Of a DNA stretch of 64,000 nt, positions 1 to 12,492 are shown piece by piece. The number at the start of each line of letters is the position of its first letter. Position 1 is the stretch's first letter. The notes under the pieces are model-generated. The model was not told the origin of the DNA. It saw nothing but the letters and a program-made list of their open reading frames with translations, and did no database searches. The DNA is from Macrophomina tecta (taxonomy: Eukaryota > Ascomycota > Dothideomycetes > Botryosphaeriales > Botryosphaeriaceae): assembly GCA_024180945.1 (NCBI GenBank), contig JAKSGN010000006.1:3968001-4032000 (forward strand), given 5' to 3'. The position numbers were made by a program, and so were the translations under genes.

Positions 1-242
1 TGTAACACGACACCGAGCCATCTCCAACGATATCATCCCTACCAATCGACCATTACTTCCTCTCGTCACTGGCATCCAACGGAACCTTCGAATACCGTTT
101 CCATAAACGGCTTCGCCTTATCCATCATCATCACCGATTCCTCAAAATGGCTAAAGCGAGGCTTAATCACTGATCGGATTTCCTGGTCAATGTCCCGGAC
201 AAGACACAGTCACTGTCGCAAGACTTCGAGGAGGCCGCGACT

Positions 243-297
<55 letters not shown>

Positions 298-3200
298 ACA
301 CCATCACTATTTGCCATAGCGACAGATCTTAGCCCCCAGTCAGTCGCGTTTACGAAGCGTGCATAGCGGAAGGCTCGTCGGCGTTCAATTGGTACACATC
401 TTTGCTTGGTTGGACTCATTTTTCGGGTTCAGAATCTCACCATTTCCCCTTCAAACTATTCGCTCCACTCGCTGTACAGACATCAATCGCACCGCCCTTA
501 GCGACATCACCATCTTCGTCGCGCTTCCTTCCGTCGTCGGCCACCACCGTCCTCCATTGACCAGATGGCGGAAACCACTTCATAGGGATACCCTAGGGCA
601 CGAGGAGTACATCATCATCACTGGCGTTTTCTATTTCGGCTTTCCTCATTGTATTTTCATAACTTTTGGTTTATAGCATAGCGATCGCTATGTTCGGTTT
701 TGCTACATTTCAGCGGTATTGTCGGGATTACGGATCTGTTTTGGTTTCATCGCGTTTTTGGATTTTTCCTCATTTGAGGGTCGGGAAGGAGAGCAATCAT
801 CATCATCGCGTTATGCTCTAACAAACCAGGCTAAGGAATGGCTGAATGCACGAGACCTTTTGGGGGGTAAGGGGAGGGACTCGAAGACGGAGCTATTGTC
901 ACGGCACGGCCTCTTCATACATAACCCGCGCGGCGGGAAGATGATACGGAAACGCTCATTGCTGGAGACGGGGAGAGAAAAAAGCATGAGCCGCACAAGA
1001 AGCGTAGCATGGGGTCCAATGAGACACGGCCGCCTCTGAGCGGTTACATTTTCTTTTGGCCTATCAAGTGGATTGCCTGGCATTTGCCCTCGGATGAGCG
1101 GCGTATGGGCTTTTAGAAGAACTTAGGATTATACCCGTTTCCTTGTCTCTTACAGGCGGTTTTTTCTCGAATCGAAAGAAAATTCTGGACGCAATATAGG
1201 GTTACTCGTTACAGCGGGGCGTGTGTACGCGTGTTTCCTTTCACGTCTTCTCTCGGCCTCTCGGAGTTCATGCGGCATATGGAAAAGAAGGGGCGGGCGG
1301 GTGGGAAACGATCACCATGCTGGGGTGTGAGGGGATGGAGAGGGGGTTCACTGTTCTCCACAATCCAGCCCTGTAACGCGGCGGAATGGGGGTCGTGTGT
1401 TGTGTGTGTTCTCTCGTAGAAATCGGTCGCTCATACGTGGGTTTCCCTTGGTTACCCCCTCGTCAGCGGCAGCAGCAGCAGCGGCGGCATTATCAGCATT
1501 GTACGAGTAGTCATCATTCGACCGAAGAGAGAAAACCAGGCGTGCTACCTCTAACACCATACTTCCCTGTCTTTCCACGCATCTAATAGTCACTGCTAGC
1601 GATCGACCAACACGCAGGTCCTGCTTTTCCTACACTCACCCCCGCGATAATCCACTCAAAAGACAGGAATAGTTTGCCGCGGTTTATCCTTCTCGCTCTC
1701 TCTCTTTCGCGAGCGCGCGCGCGTCCCCGATTGTTCTTGCCCAGCGTGATCGAGGTAGTTCTCTCATCATCTGTTCCGAGCGAATGCAGGGGGTTGATCT
1801 TCACTCTTTGTCTTTGGCTGGGGAGGAAGATGATGATGAATCAAGAAGACCGGGGTGGGATAAACCCCCGGGGGGGGGGGGGGGTGGTACATGTCATCTG
1901 TTCCCATCTTTTCCTTGTTTTACCCATAAGATCTACTGGGCATGGTGCATATCGGTGTGCAGGTACACCCGTTTTGAACGTGGTACTGCTGCTGCTTGCT
2001 GGGTCCGCCCGTCCCCACAGCCAGCCTTGCCATGTGATGGGTCAAAGGTTTCTCACTAATGGTGAGGTCCGTGGACTCCCAAAACACGGTTGCGACATGT
2101 TCACATCACCAATCCTCACAAGGCGGTCTCTTGGTTGACGAGAATATTATGGCCCGCTCTTGTGACAAAGAACGGGAAAGATAGGCAGCAGTCCCTGCCA
2201 TTAGCAAAACCTCCACCTTATCATGCACAAATAATACCCAATGATCTATTCTTGGCGTCAATCCGATCCATAGGAAGGAGCAGTTAAGATCTCAGGGCGC
2301 TAAAGAGTCGCAAGGCAAAGGACGTGACATAATATAGATCCACGGCGAGCATTTCGCCGGGGCGAGGACTAAAGCCTGGAGCGTCTTTCTATGATTGGTT
2401 GGGGAGGCAAAGCATTGCCTAAGGCCTCCTGTGCGGTTGTGCCGCCCCGGTCATGGTTGCAAACGTATTATGCTTATTAGGGGTTTCTCCGAACATCGGA
2501 GAAGGAGCGAGTGTGGTACGAGCTCGAGACAATGGGTGCCTTGGTGGTTCGCAGCGGGGGTATGGTTCCGGCAGCGGTTCCTCTGCACTGGATGATAGGA
2601 AAGGGAGCGCCTGCATGGCGTTTTGTGGACGAGAATGTCGGTTACGGGGAAGGAGGGAAGCGGAGCGTGTGGGATTTGACGTCCAGCATTGGATCGTGGA
2701 GACCGGACAAGGAGGAGAGCGAGCGGGGATGTTCTTGTCGGCATCGGGCTTTGAGGGAGAAAAGGAAAGGGAAAGCACGGAAGCCGGGGTAAGTCAAGAG
2801 TAGAGGGAGAGCTGACGGAAGGCGCATGCGGTAACGACAATGAAGATCATGGTGCGTAAGGGTTTCATCTCCCAAGGATCGCATGTATTGTAAGTGCTGT
2901 TCGGCCCCGGCTTGGGGTCGTGACGACTGCGCCCTTTCCTTTCCTCGTGATTCACGCGACTGACGAACCACAGACGCAGACGCGGTACGCATAACATGCG
3001 GACCCAGGCACTTAGGAGCAACTTGACTCGGGGTGATATTATTCTCCGGCATTGGATGGAGGGAGCTGACATGAGGGCCGGTGACCGGCTTGCTGCCAGC
3101 CAGAAGGCCCCTTGTTTGGTGGTTCCGCTGGGCGTGAGGGCTGTCCCAAGGACGGTGGTAGTTTGGCTTGTTCATCCAGGGCTGCTGGGACCGGCGGCGA

Positions 3201-6200
3201 CGATCAGCGCTGGTCGTGGTGGATGATCATCGGTGGTTTTTCTCGCGGCTGGATCAGCAGCGGCGCAGGCAGCCAATCGCGAAAGGCTGGATTTGTTGGA
3301 GGGCCGGCAGCCGTCTCAGCAGTTCTTCCTCCCATGTCACCTGTCCTGCTGCCTGCTGCTTCTTGCTCGACTGCCTGCACGCAACTCGGCGCCGATCACA
3401 ACCGGTCAAGAAACGGGGGTGTGCGAGGAAGGGCGACGTCGGCAGTGGACGCGAGGGGCTGGCAGGCTCCGTTCCGGCGAAGGCTGTCCGTCCGACGAAG
3501 CGGCGGCGGTGGCGGCGGCAGCAGCAGCAGCAGCAGTAACACCAACAACGACAACAACATGCACCTGCGCCGTTTTCCCACCTCCACGCGAGCTCCGGCT
3601 CCCACACATATCGCATCGCCGCTGAATGGCACGTCTCAGCCTGCCGCGGACGCTCGCGGTGGATGAGCTGCACTATCCAGCGAACACGCAATACGGCGAC
3701 GCTACGCAACCCCAACGCAACGCATGATCGCTTTAATCCACCGCCTTGCACCGAAGACGCAGCGGCGCTAGCGGGGACGGCGACGGGCAGTCAGGGCGGA
3801 GGCAAAAGGGAACGGGCATGGTGGTGGGGAGGGAAGGTGGATGCGTCGGCACGCGCGCCGCGCGGCTGAGGGTTGAAGCGAGAATGGGGATGCAGCTCGC
3901 GGGCAGGTGATGGGCAGTCTCCGCTTCGTGTTGGCGTGGTTTGCTGCGTATCGCCGGGCGGGAGTGCAGAAAAGCGGAGCCCTTGGGAGCCCCAGCACGC
4001 TGCCAGCTGGTCGAGGAAGCCGCTCGAAGCGTAGATCTCTGACGGTCAGCAAGCACCAGGCGTCGATCCGCGCGAGGCAGGTTGGTGATGGCGACCTCTG
4101 GTGGTTGGACTTGGGATTCCGTGCGATGTGAGCAGCTGCGCGGTTACGTCGCGGCAAACGTCACAGCGACCGCGGTGGCTGAGCTGAGAGCACTGCACAG
4201 CACGGCCGAAGCGGGCTTGCGTAACCTGGTCGGCGGGCGCTGCTGAAGATTCGCTCGAGAAGGGTTGAGCGCCACCGCCCGCGAGCCGCCACTGGCACCC
4301 GGCGCCCTATACAATGGCATCTTATGATTGCTTCCGCCTTCTGCATGAGCTGTTAGGCCGATGGTGCGATGGTGGATGCGCGACAACAAAGGTGAGACGA
4401 CGCAGGGTCCGTTGCGGCTGCTGCGGCATGCGCCCACAGAGCCTCGCTGTTGTCCTCACTCCATGGTGCCATGCAAAGACCACGTCGTGCAATCCCGCCC
4501 TGTCCGACGCTTTTCGGAGCGCCAGCCGCGCTCTGCTGCATCGTGCGGGTGCGCATGTGGCACGCCATCCCTCCGCTTCCGTTCGTCCCCTTTCACGTGC
4601 TTTCCCCTCCTGCAGCCCCTCTAATGCTGCCCATTACGGGTTCCTCAGCGCGGGCACCTGTGGGCGAAGCCTGTCGTCAGCCGCCTCTTCCGCTTGCACC
4701 ACCCAAGTTTGACCAGTACGCGAATATTCGTGATGGAATTGGTAACGGCCGCCGGTAACCGCTCCATATCAAAACATCACTTTTTCAGGTGCTGCGTTGC
4801 TTCATTGCACTCATTATGGGTCTGGGGGTGAGGTGGATGACTGACTACTGAAGAAGTGCTGGCCCACCTTGCAGTGTCTGGCTTCGGGTGATCGTCTTGC
4901 CTTCCCATGGAAAAGCTCAACTTGGGTTCGATCGGCCAAGTCGCAGCATACTTGTCTCTCGCTTGAACCAGCTCTTGTACCGCCCGCCTCGGAAACCATC
5001 GGTCACTAGACGGTGGACGACAGCGAGATCTCTGCTGACCGAGAGGTCTTTGGTTTCACGACAGCTACGCAACATAAGCAGCTGAAGCGCTCGTCTGGAG
5101 GAGAATGCCATCATCTCTGAATCGTTTTTGGCATTTCGATCAGTGCTCCAATTCACCACGTGCTTTGAGAGGCCACGCAAGCTGATCAACATGATGGTGT
5201 GCTGAGACACCCACATGCCACTTGTGTCCGCTTCCTCTGTCCCCACGCTGAAGTTGAGCAGGTGGTTCGATGGCGGACGAGGACAACGCAGCATTTCTCG
5301 CGTCACTGTGCCTACGCTTTGCGAGTATGCGAATTTGGCCGCAGGCACCGGCGAGGTCTATACCCAGAGACGGGAGCCGCAGCGATGCCATGCTAATATT
5401 GTTCTGCAAGTCAACCTTGCGTGCAGTAGGGAGAGTCCACAACTCGCCATTGCAGTAGGCTGTCTCATGGGGAGGGGGAGGCCTCGACCGACTGGACGAA
5501 GCGATGTCCGCGTCTGAAACCTCGATGCTCCACTTTGCACTTACGCGCGAGGGAAGAACGTGGATTCCACCGTCTCCATCGCGCTCCGGGCCGCGTCCGC
5601 AGCCGGCGCAAGCCATCGAGCCAGGATGGCCCTTGAAGGAGCGAAGCAGAGCATGCCCACACCGTTGCATCTCGTTTTCCTTCTTTTTTTTTTTTCTGCA
5701 TGGAAGGCGTCGAGAAGGAAGATGGGCAAGTGGGGATTCCAGCATCGGGATCGCTCCTCCTCGTCCCTGTCGGACACGGCATGCGGGCGCGTACTGCGGC
5801 AACCGGCCCCATCGACGCGGTCGAAAAAGCTCCGCCGTGCATGAGAGAAGGGCATCTCAATTGGGAAATGTTTACCACCCCCCAGAGATGCCAGGCTCAG
5901 GAGCCCTCCTCGATGCCCTTGCGCGGGCATCGCACCTCCTCTCTCTTTTCTCTTGCATCCGCCCTTCCCACATTCTCTACATGCGGTCCCTAAAGGCCGT
6001 ACTTTGCGCTCCCCAGACGCCCTTTTGCTCCACCCCTCCGCGTAAGGCACTGTGGGTAAACCAGAGGAAAATCAAACGGCGGAGAGACCCTTCTTTTCTC
6101 GCTCCACCTTCCACGTCCAACAATGATCCCCCTCTCGCCTTCCAGGAAACCGGGCGGCAGGCAGGCAGGCAACAGCCAGCACACCCCATCAATCACACAA

Positions 6201-7948
6201 AAAGTCTCCACGCGGAACCGCACCTCACATGCGGCGATTGCGCCGTCTCGCGTCCTTACTGCCGAGCATGCAGAATCAGCCCATAAAAAAAAAACAAAAA
6301 AGCCACACGCACCAACGGTCAAACGAATCACACAATCCCGAAGGATTCAAATCTGGTTTTAGAATTTGCCTTCGGATTTCCCGCCATCCGTTCCGCATGA
6401 CTTGGACGGTAATGGCGCAGGGACAGAGGGCAAGCTAATCCCATTTTCTGCTTGAGGAACGAATCCCGTCGACCGCGGTTTTGGGAAGCGCCCGGGGAAG
6501 CGCGGTTGATGGGGCCTTTTGCTTTTTCTTCCCTTTCGAACCAGCTATGCGGATGTAGTGGAGCACCACGACGAGATGCTGTCCGTGTGTCGTTTACAAG
6601 TGGGTCCCATGCTTTTTCTTGTGTGCCCTTTCCGCGGCGGCTGCTTCTGCGGCCCAATGGTTGGACGCAAACATATCGCTGGCATCGCTTTCCCTGACGA
6701 TGGGTTGCAGTTTCGAGAGAATGAGGGTGTGTAGGTGGGCGGATGAGCAGGTGCCGCGCCTTACGCATGCGAGCGGATGAGTCGTGGACCTTTTGGGGGT
6801 GAGGGGGTGCTTAAATTAAACTCGACACGTGCGGATGTAGGCGGTTGGCATCGCTGATGAGCGAGAGCACGCACATGCGGGCTGTAGGGATGGTGGGAAG
6901 ACGGGGAGGTTGTGCACGTGGGCTGTGAAAACCGACCGGGGCGGGGGACGCGGCTGGCGGATGCGAAAGTGTGAAAATGCGCCCAGTCTCTGTGAACTTC
7001 CCACCCGTTGGGTACCCTGGTTTTGCTCCGGGAGGGAAGAAGGAGAACTTGTGGACAAGCAGGCGTGCCGTGGAAGTGCAAGGGGCGCCGGAGACACGAG
7101 ACGAGGTGGCGGGTAAGCGTTGCCCTTTACGCGGTCGTGGAGGTAAAAGTATCAATTCGCGCCTACTTGCTCGGAACCTTGCCAGGCTCGCTGATACGAT
7201 GGATCCGACTTGATTAATACATATTGAGATAGCTATTGATGAGATCACTTTGGCCGGGTGATACCTCTACCGCTTGTTGTTTATTCCATCTCTTTAGCTG
7301 TGGCAGCGATGGGCAGATGTGACACCACAAGGATGAGTCATAAGTCATCAAAGCATCTTCGATAGCAAATGGCAAGCAAACAGGCGAGCAACGCTAGCAG
7401 CGGAAGAACTGGAGCCAGTGACGGCCTGCGATGCACAGTGCTGATGCGGATGCATGTGAGTGGCTGACTCGGCGCCGGACCGACAGCCAGGAAGGTCTAC
7501 ATGCGTCTGCCGATCTTGCCTTTCGTCCTTTTCTCATCACCCAGATGATGGAGACCTCTTCCCACTTACCGATTTGCCTCGGGACAAAGCGAAGACATAA
7601 AAAAAAAAAAAAAAAGGAACCTAGGTGATAAAAGCTTGGTTCTGACTTTCGGGGATGCTGCTGCAAGTAGCTCGATTGCTTGTTTTTTTTTTGTTTTTTT
7701 TGGGGGGGGGGGGCGGAGTGGGTAACTTGCACGGTGCATTCTTCTATATCCTACATTCCTTCCCCGATCTTCTCCGTAACCGTCCATCATTTGGCTGCCT
7801 GTATGTACCGGGTGTGAACTGAAGCTTGATGCCATTATAACCCTTGTCCCTCGAACACCAATAGCTTAAAGACATCCCCTAAACCGAAATTTCCACTTCA
7901 ACTGGACGCGTCCCCGCTGTTAACTCTGCCAATTATGGGTACTTGTTC
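1..7948. other. Long gene-free block at the left end
   Basis: No reading frame here shows a recognisable domain, conserved splice structure or coding-like composition. The longer open frames are rich in Arg, Ser, Pro and Cys and occur on both strands at once, as expected for GC-rich noncoding DNA. The block holds a TCA microsatellite (244-297), a G run (1870-1884), short A/T homopolymers (5684-5695, 7599-7615, 7683-7701) and another G run (7702-7713). It may contain the regulatory region of a gene to the left, or an unrecognised noncoding transcript. The 3' end of NSP1 closes it. Confidence 0.55.
244..297. repeat. (TCA)18 microsatellite
   Basis: There are eighteen perfect tandem TCA units. 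On the minus strand they would read as an Asp run in a short open frame, but nothing else supports coding. Confidence 0.95.
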
Positions 7949-10165
7949 TCAGCGGCGGCCCGTGAAGGAACGGTAGAAGTCGTCTGCTGCATCGTTACCA
8001 AGCACCGCTTGACCGTTCACGCGGTAGCTTTGAGCCTCTTTTTGTGCTTGAGTAACCTTGGCGTGGAGTTCAGCAGCGCCAGAATCGATGGCCTGAAGCT
8101 GAGAGAGATGGTTGTTGAGAACGCGGACGACCTGAGAAAGCTGTGGACTCTTCGTCAGCTCATGTTCATTTTGTTGGATCTTGGGACTACATACAGGATC
8201 GTCAGGCTTGTCTGTCTTGCTGAGAGTAGCAGAAACGCCGTTGATCTCCTCGATCATGTCCGAGAGATCCTTGTTCAGATCGTTCAACCTGTCAGAGAGC
8301 TTCTCCGCCAATTTGTATCTAGGAAAAGGTCAGCATGATCCTTTTCTACGCAAGAGACATGCGTTGGAGACTGCGTATGAGTCGGGGGACCGTAACCGAC
8401 GCTTGCTATCTGGATGATTCTGAGGTAAGGGAAATTTGGATGGAACTTACGTCCTCTCTCTCTCCTGATCCGGTCCTTGAAGGCCCTCGGAGCCTCCAAC
8501 CATCTTCTCCATCAATTCATCAACCTCCTTCTCGTAGTTATCCAACCATCTGGATAGCTCGGCCTGGTCGTTCTCAACAGCAGTCAATTGTCGCTCAACT
8601 TCTTCCGTATCTTTCCGTGCTTGGAAAGTCTTGCTGTAGAGCTTGGAGATCTTATCACTGTTTTCTACCAACATACGATCCCACTCTGCAACTTGCTTTG
8701 CCTGGCTCTGGAAACTCTTTTGATACTTGGAGAGGTCTGTAGCCCAACGCGTTATGATTTCATCCATAGACTTGTTCTTAAGGCGTGACTGGGCACTTGG
8801 CGGCTGTCCTATGGTAGAAGCACCCAGGTTGGCATTGCCTGTTGTGGCAGGTGCCGGGGTGGAAGCCACGCCAGAGGTTGCCGTTGTTGCGGGTTGGGAA
8901 GTAGAGGTGGAAGATGTTTGGCCTGTAGTGGAACCCAGGCTGAAGGTAGGGGCAGCGGTTGCAGTGGTTGAGGGCTGCGAGGTTGCAGAGCTCTGCGCAG
9001 GATTAGAGCCTCCCAGCTTGAAAAGGCTACTCGGAGCGGCACTGGACGCTGCTGGTGTTGCCTGACCAGCGCCAGTAGAGGCGGGGGTCTCAGCTGGCTT
9101 GTTGAAGAAACCTATTCCACCGGCCGTGGCTGGAGTTTGAGGTGCCGCCGTGCCCGTGGAGGTCGTTTCTTTGTTGTTCTCCTTGCCGCCAATGCCACCA
9201 AAAAGGCTTCCCGAAGATGGTGCGCTTGCACCTGGGCTGAAAAGACTCGGCTGAGAAGACGTGGTGGTTGCCGCGGGTTGCGAACTTGCGGGCTGTGAGC
9301 TGCCGCCGCCAAGTGAGAATGGCGTAGAGCTTGTGGTAACTCCAGGGGTCGTCTGTCCAGACGAAGAAGTAGCACCACCGAGGTCAGCAAAGGACGAGCC
9401 TGGCTTGTTTCCGGTCGAGAAACCCGCACCGAACAGACCGGGTCCCGTCGACTTAGACGCATCCTGAGACTGGGCTGGCTGTGCAGAGGCTTGGGTGTTG
9501 CCACCAAAGCTGGCGGCAGGTTTATTACCTGTAGAACTTCCCCAATTGAACACATTTCCACTGCTCTGTGTCTGGGCTGGGGTTGACGTGCTGGGCGCAG
9601 TAGTCGCCGGACTTGACTGAGCACCGCTGGTAGATGAAGCTCCCAGATTGCCGAAAAGCCCACCCGAAGGCTTAGGAGCATTGCTACCTCCACCGAAAGC
9701 GCTCGAGGTTGAGGTTGTGCCGGAGGATTGCTGAGCGGAAGACTGGGCGCCAAACGAAAGACCGCCAGTGGAGCTTGCGGGTGGCGGACCGGCTGGAGTT
9801 GTGGATCCAAATGAAATGGTAGGCTTCGCCGGCGTCGTCGCAGGCGCAGATCCGGGGGTGTTACCGCCAGTCTTGAATGGTGAGCTGTTTCCGCTGCCGA
9901 AAAGGGCGCTCCCCCCTCCTGCTCCGCCGAAGATGGATGGCTGAGATGGGCCAGAAGAAGCTGGGGTGCCAGCGTTACCAAACAAGCTCGGCGCAGAAGT
10001 ACTTGGTGTGACAGAAGAACTCGCGCCGGAAGTGTTGGGCTTATTTCCAGTGCTGTTGCCGAAAATATTGCTACTAGAAGAGGCGTTGTTACCACCGAAA
10101 AGGCTTCCGCCGCCGCCGCCGCCGAAGCTAAACTTTGGCGGCTCCTTGGAAGCTTCGTTGGACAT
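7949..10165 (-). CDS. NSP1: Nucleoporin NSP1 (Nup62 homologue), central-channel FG nucleoporin
   Basis: CDS is complement(join(7949..8318, 8451..10165)), 694 aa. The protein is a core component of the nuclear pore central channel (the Nsp1-Nup49-Nup57 and Nup82 complexes in yeast) and forms part of the FG permeability barrier. Residues 1 to about 440 are low-complexity Ser/Thr/Gly/Ala with many FG units (SLFGG, SIFGG, ALFGS, GLFGN, LSFG). From about residue 455 (SRLKNKSMDEII) a coiled-coil Nsp1_C domain runs to the C-terminus. The intron (8319-8450) has donor GTAAGT and acceptor CTAG; joining AC to A restores Thr in RTYKLAEKLSD, a typical Nsp1_C sequence. The start is the first ATG, followed at once by FG repeats. 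It is divergent from the LAA2-like gene, with 448 bp between the starts. Identity rests on FG repeats plus the C-terminal domain together. Confidence 0.95.
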
Positions 10166-10613
10166 GGCGGGCTAGATGGACGGTAGAACGGGTGCTGGGG
10201 TCGAAATGCGCGTTCGCGAAGTCGGCGCGATCAGCAGACGCGGGCGGAGCTGGGGCGCGCAGAAGCTCGAGCGGCGAGCGGTGACGCGGCGAGGGGCGAG
10301 GAGCAGGCGCCCGCGAGAGAATGAGTAAGGAATTGGGTCGGTGGATGTAGGCGATGGAGGTGTTGCTGCTCGATGCAGCAGCTTCATCGGACGTGTTTTG
10401 GTCGGCCAAACCAAAGCTGCAGGCCCCTGCACGGATCAAGGTTTAATCCGTCCTCCGGCGGGCGATCACTGCCCCAATCTACAGCGGCCAGGCTGATCAG
10501 TACACATACGTCCACCATCCAACTCCTCGAGCCTCAGTTCTATTTCCTCCTCAAATCCAACGGCCCCGGTTGGTCAAAATCGCTGTCTGACACCCTCATA
10601 ACAACCGCTTACC
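10166..10613. promoter_or_regulatory. Divergent promoter region, NSP1 / LAA2-like
   Basis: The 448 bp between two oppositely oriented start codons must hold both 5' UTRs and promoters. No individual factor site is claimed. Confidence 0.5.
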
Positions 10614-12492
10614 ATGTCGGACCTGGAACCTCCACGAAAGAGCGTGGAGCTGCAGGATCCTGGTGCACATGAGCTAGGTCAGTCAGCGCCCTTCCTGCAA
10701 ACACCCCGCGAGAGGCTCCTGTGCGCGCTGCTATCTCCCGGTTTCGCCGTACAATCTGTGCGATGTACATGCGATGCGGATCTGTCTGTGCCTTTCTTCA
10801 CCACCCCGTTGTCCGGCTGCTTTCCCGCAGCTTAACTTATCTTACCCCTTCCCTCTACGCCCTTATCTTAGACCATGTCAACCTGGGCTGTTTAGCAGCT
10901 AATGAGCCGCGTAGAATCTTCGGAAGGAGAAGACCATTTCTCTGACGCCTCGGAAGGACGCATCTCGGCCGTCGATCGATCCTCCGCAGCCTCTCCGGTG
11001 CCTGTCACACGAGTTGAAAAGGTTGACGATCAGCCCAGCTACGGCGAGGTCCCAGGTACACCAGCATACAAGATGAGGATGCAAGACGCAGTCCCGGATG
11101 AAGTGGAGATTGTTCCTGAGGGCGGTCGGAGTAGAAGCACGTCGATGCTGAGCGCTTCTGGTCGCCCGTCTACTCCACTGTCTCCCGGTGGCACACCCAT
11201 TCCAAAGACTGTCGTCGAGAGGGTTGATGATAAGCCAAGCCACGGTGAGGTTCCGGGAACTGTGGCATACGAGCAGCATCGGGCCGATGCCATCCCCGAC
11301 GTCATCCTCAAGGTTCCGGAACCGCCCAAAGGTTAGTTACCAAATTTCTGTTTTCTGGTTTCGTCAGCGAACCATTGACGGGACAAGGATCACCAACTGC
11401 CTCTGATAGATCGGACCAAGTAGACGATAGCACTGCCGAAGACGCTACCGCCGATGATGCCGATCATGACAAACACGAGGAGGATGATGGAGAATCACGA
11501 AAGATTGTCCCGGCGTCAAAAGCAGGAGACAATAATGATTTCGGCGATGACTTTGACGACTTTGAGGAAGGCGGGGAGGAGGGCTTCGGAGATGACTTTG
11601 GTGATTTCGATAATGGCTTCCAAGGTGCGGGAGATGAAAGCACCAATGCTTTTGAAGAGCCTGCCCCTCTACCTTCTGTACCTGACCCTCTATCTCCACT
11701 TGTAAGTAACGAGTGTCTATTTATAAATGAAATCCATAGAATATCGCTGGTCATCAAAGAGACGCAAGAGCCTGCTAACACCTGTCCCCACAGCCAATCC
11801 CAAGCTTCGACGACCTTGACAGCATAGTAGAGGTCCTAGATGCCAGCCAACCTTTGGTGGACAAGATCTTTGAATCTGCCTTGGCGGATCACCCAATGAT
11901 AGAACAAGAGACCCATCCGTCCCTCCTGTCAGAAAGAAGCTTGTCGCTATGGGCACAATTGGTAGCCCCGCCACCACTACAGCCGCCAAACTGGGTCCGT
12001 TCCCGGATCAGACGGCTATTTCTTGTTTCATTAGGCGTACCCGTCGACCTAGACGAGATTCTTCCTGCCAGCAAGCAGAAGAAACTTATACTACCTTCCA
12101 TCAATATTCCAGGAGAACGATCTCCGCGAGCATCATCCGATGAACGAGCGAACGGTGCAGTTTCCAAACTCAAGAAAGAGGGCAACGATTCGTCAACATC
12201 GGTGAATTCGTCATCTTCGAAAACGGAGCGGAAGAGACGAGGGCCCCCACCTCCTCCGGAATTCGACATCACGGCTGTCACTATGCTTTGCTCTACCACG
12301 GATGCTGCACTTCGGAACTTGACAATAGAAGAGCTCAAAGAGCACGTCAAGAGGCTCCAAGAATTGCAGAAACGCGCAGGAGAGGTTTTGGATTATTGGA
12401 CCAAGCGCAAAGAAAGCGCAATTGGAGATAAGGAAGCGTTCGAGGGAGTTATTGAGAACCTCGTGAAGCACGCCAAGAAAGTGAGGAAATGA
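10614..12492 (+). CDS. AP-1 accessory protein LAA2-like (fungal YBL010C/LAA2-type protein)
   Basis: CDS is join(10614..10677, 10915..11331, 11388..11701, 11794..12492), 497 aa. In yeast, Laa2 links the AP-1 clathrin adaptor to Laa1 for Golgi/endosome traffic. An acidic stretch at about residues 190-230 has repeated FGDDF and FGDF motifs, which resemble short peptides that bind adaptor ear domains. The C-terminal part (about 270-497) contains SLWAQL, a PPPPPEF linker and a helical, Lys-rich tail, as in fungal proteins of this type. Residues about 56-88 and 123-155 are an internal duplication (VDDxPSxGEVPGTxAY). Phases match at all joins: G/AA, G/GA, and phase 0. Intron 1 is long (237 nt), with CTAAT near its 3' end, and its acceptor is the least certain. 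The family name rests on recalled sequence character, so the fine function is inference. Confidence 0.7.

Noticed and set aside
5504..6286. 260-codon plus-strand frame in the left gene-free block
   Set aside because: It includes a homopolymer-encoded Phe run, lacks a domain, and overlaps opposite-strand frames.
9112..10095. 327-codon minus-strand open frame within NSP1
   Set aside because: It is another frame of the FG-repeat exon; the Ser/Gly/Thr repeat leaves a second frame open. There is no domain.
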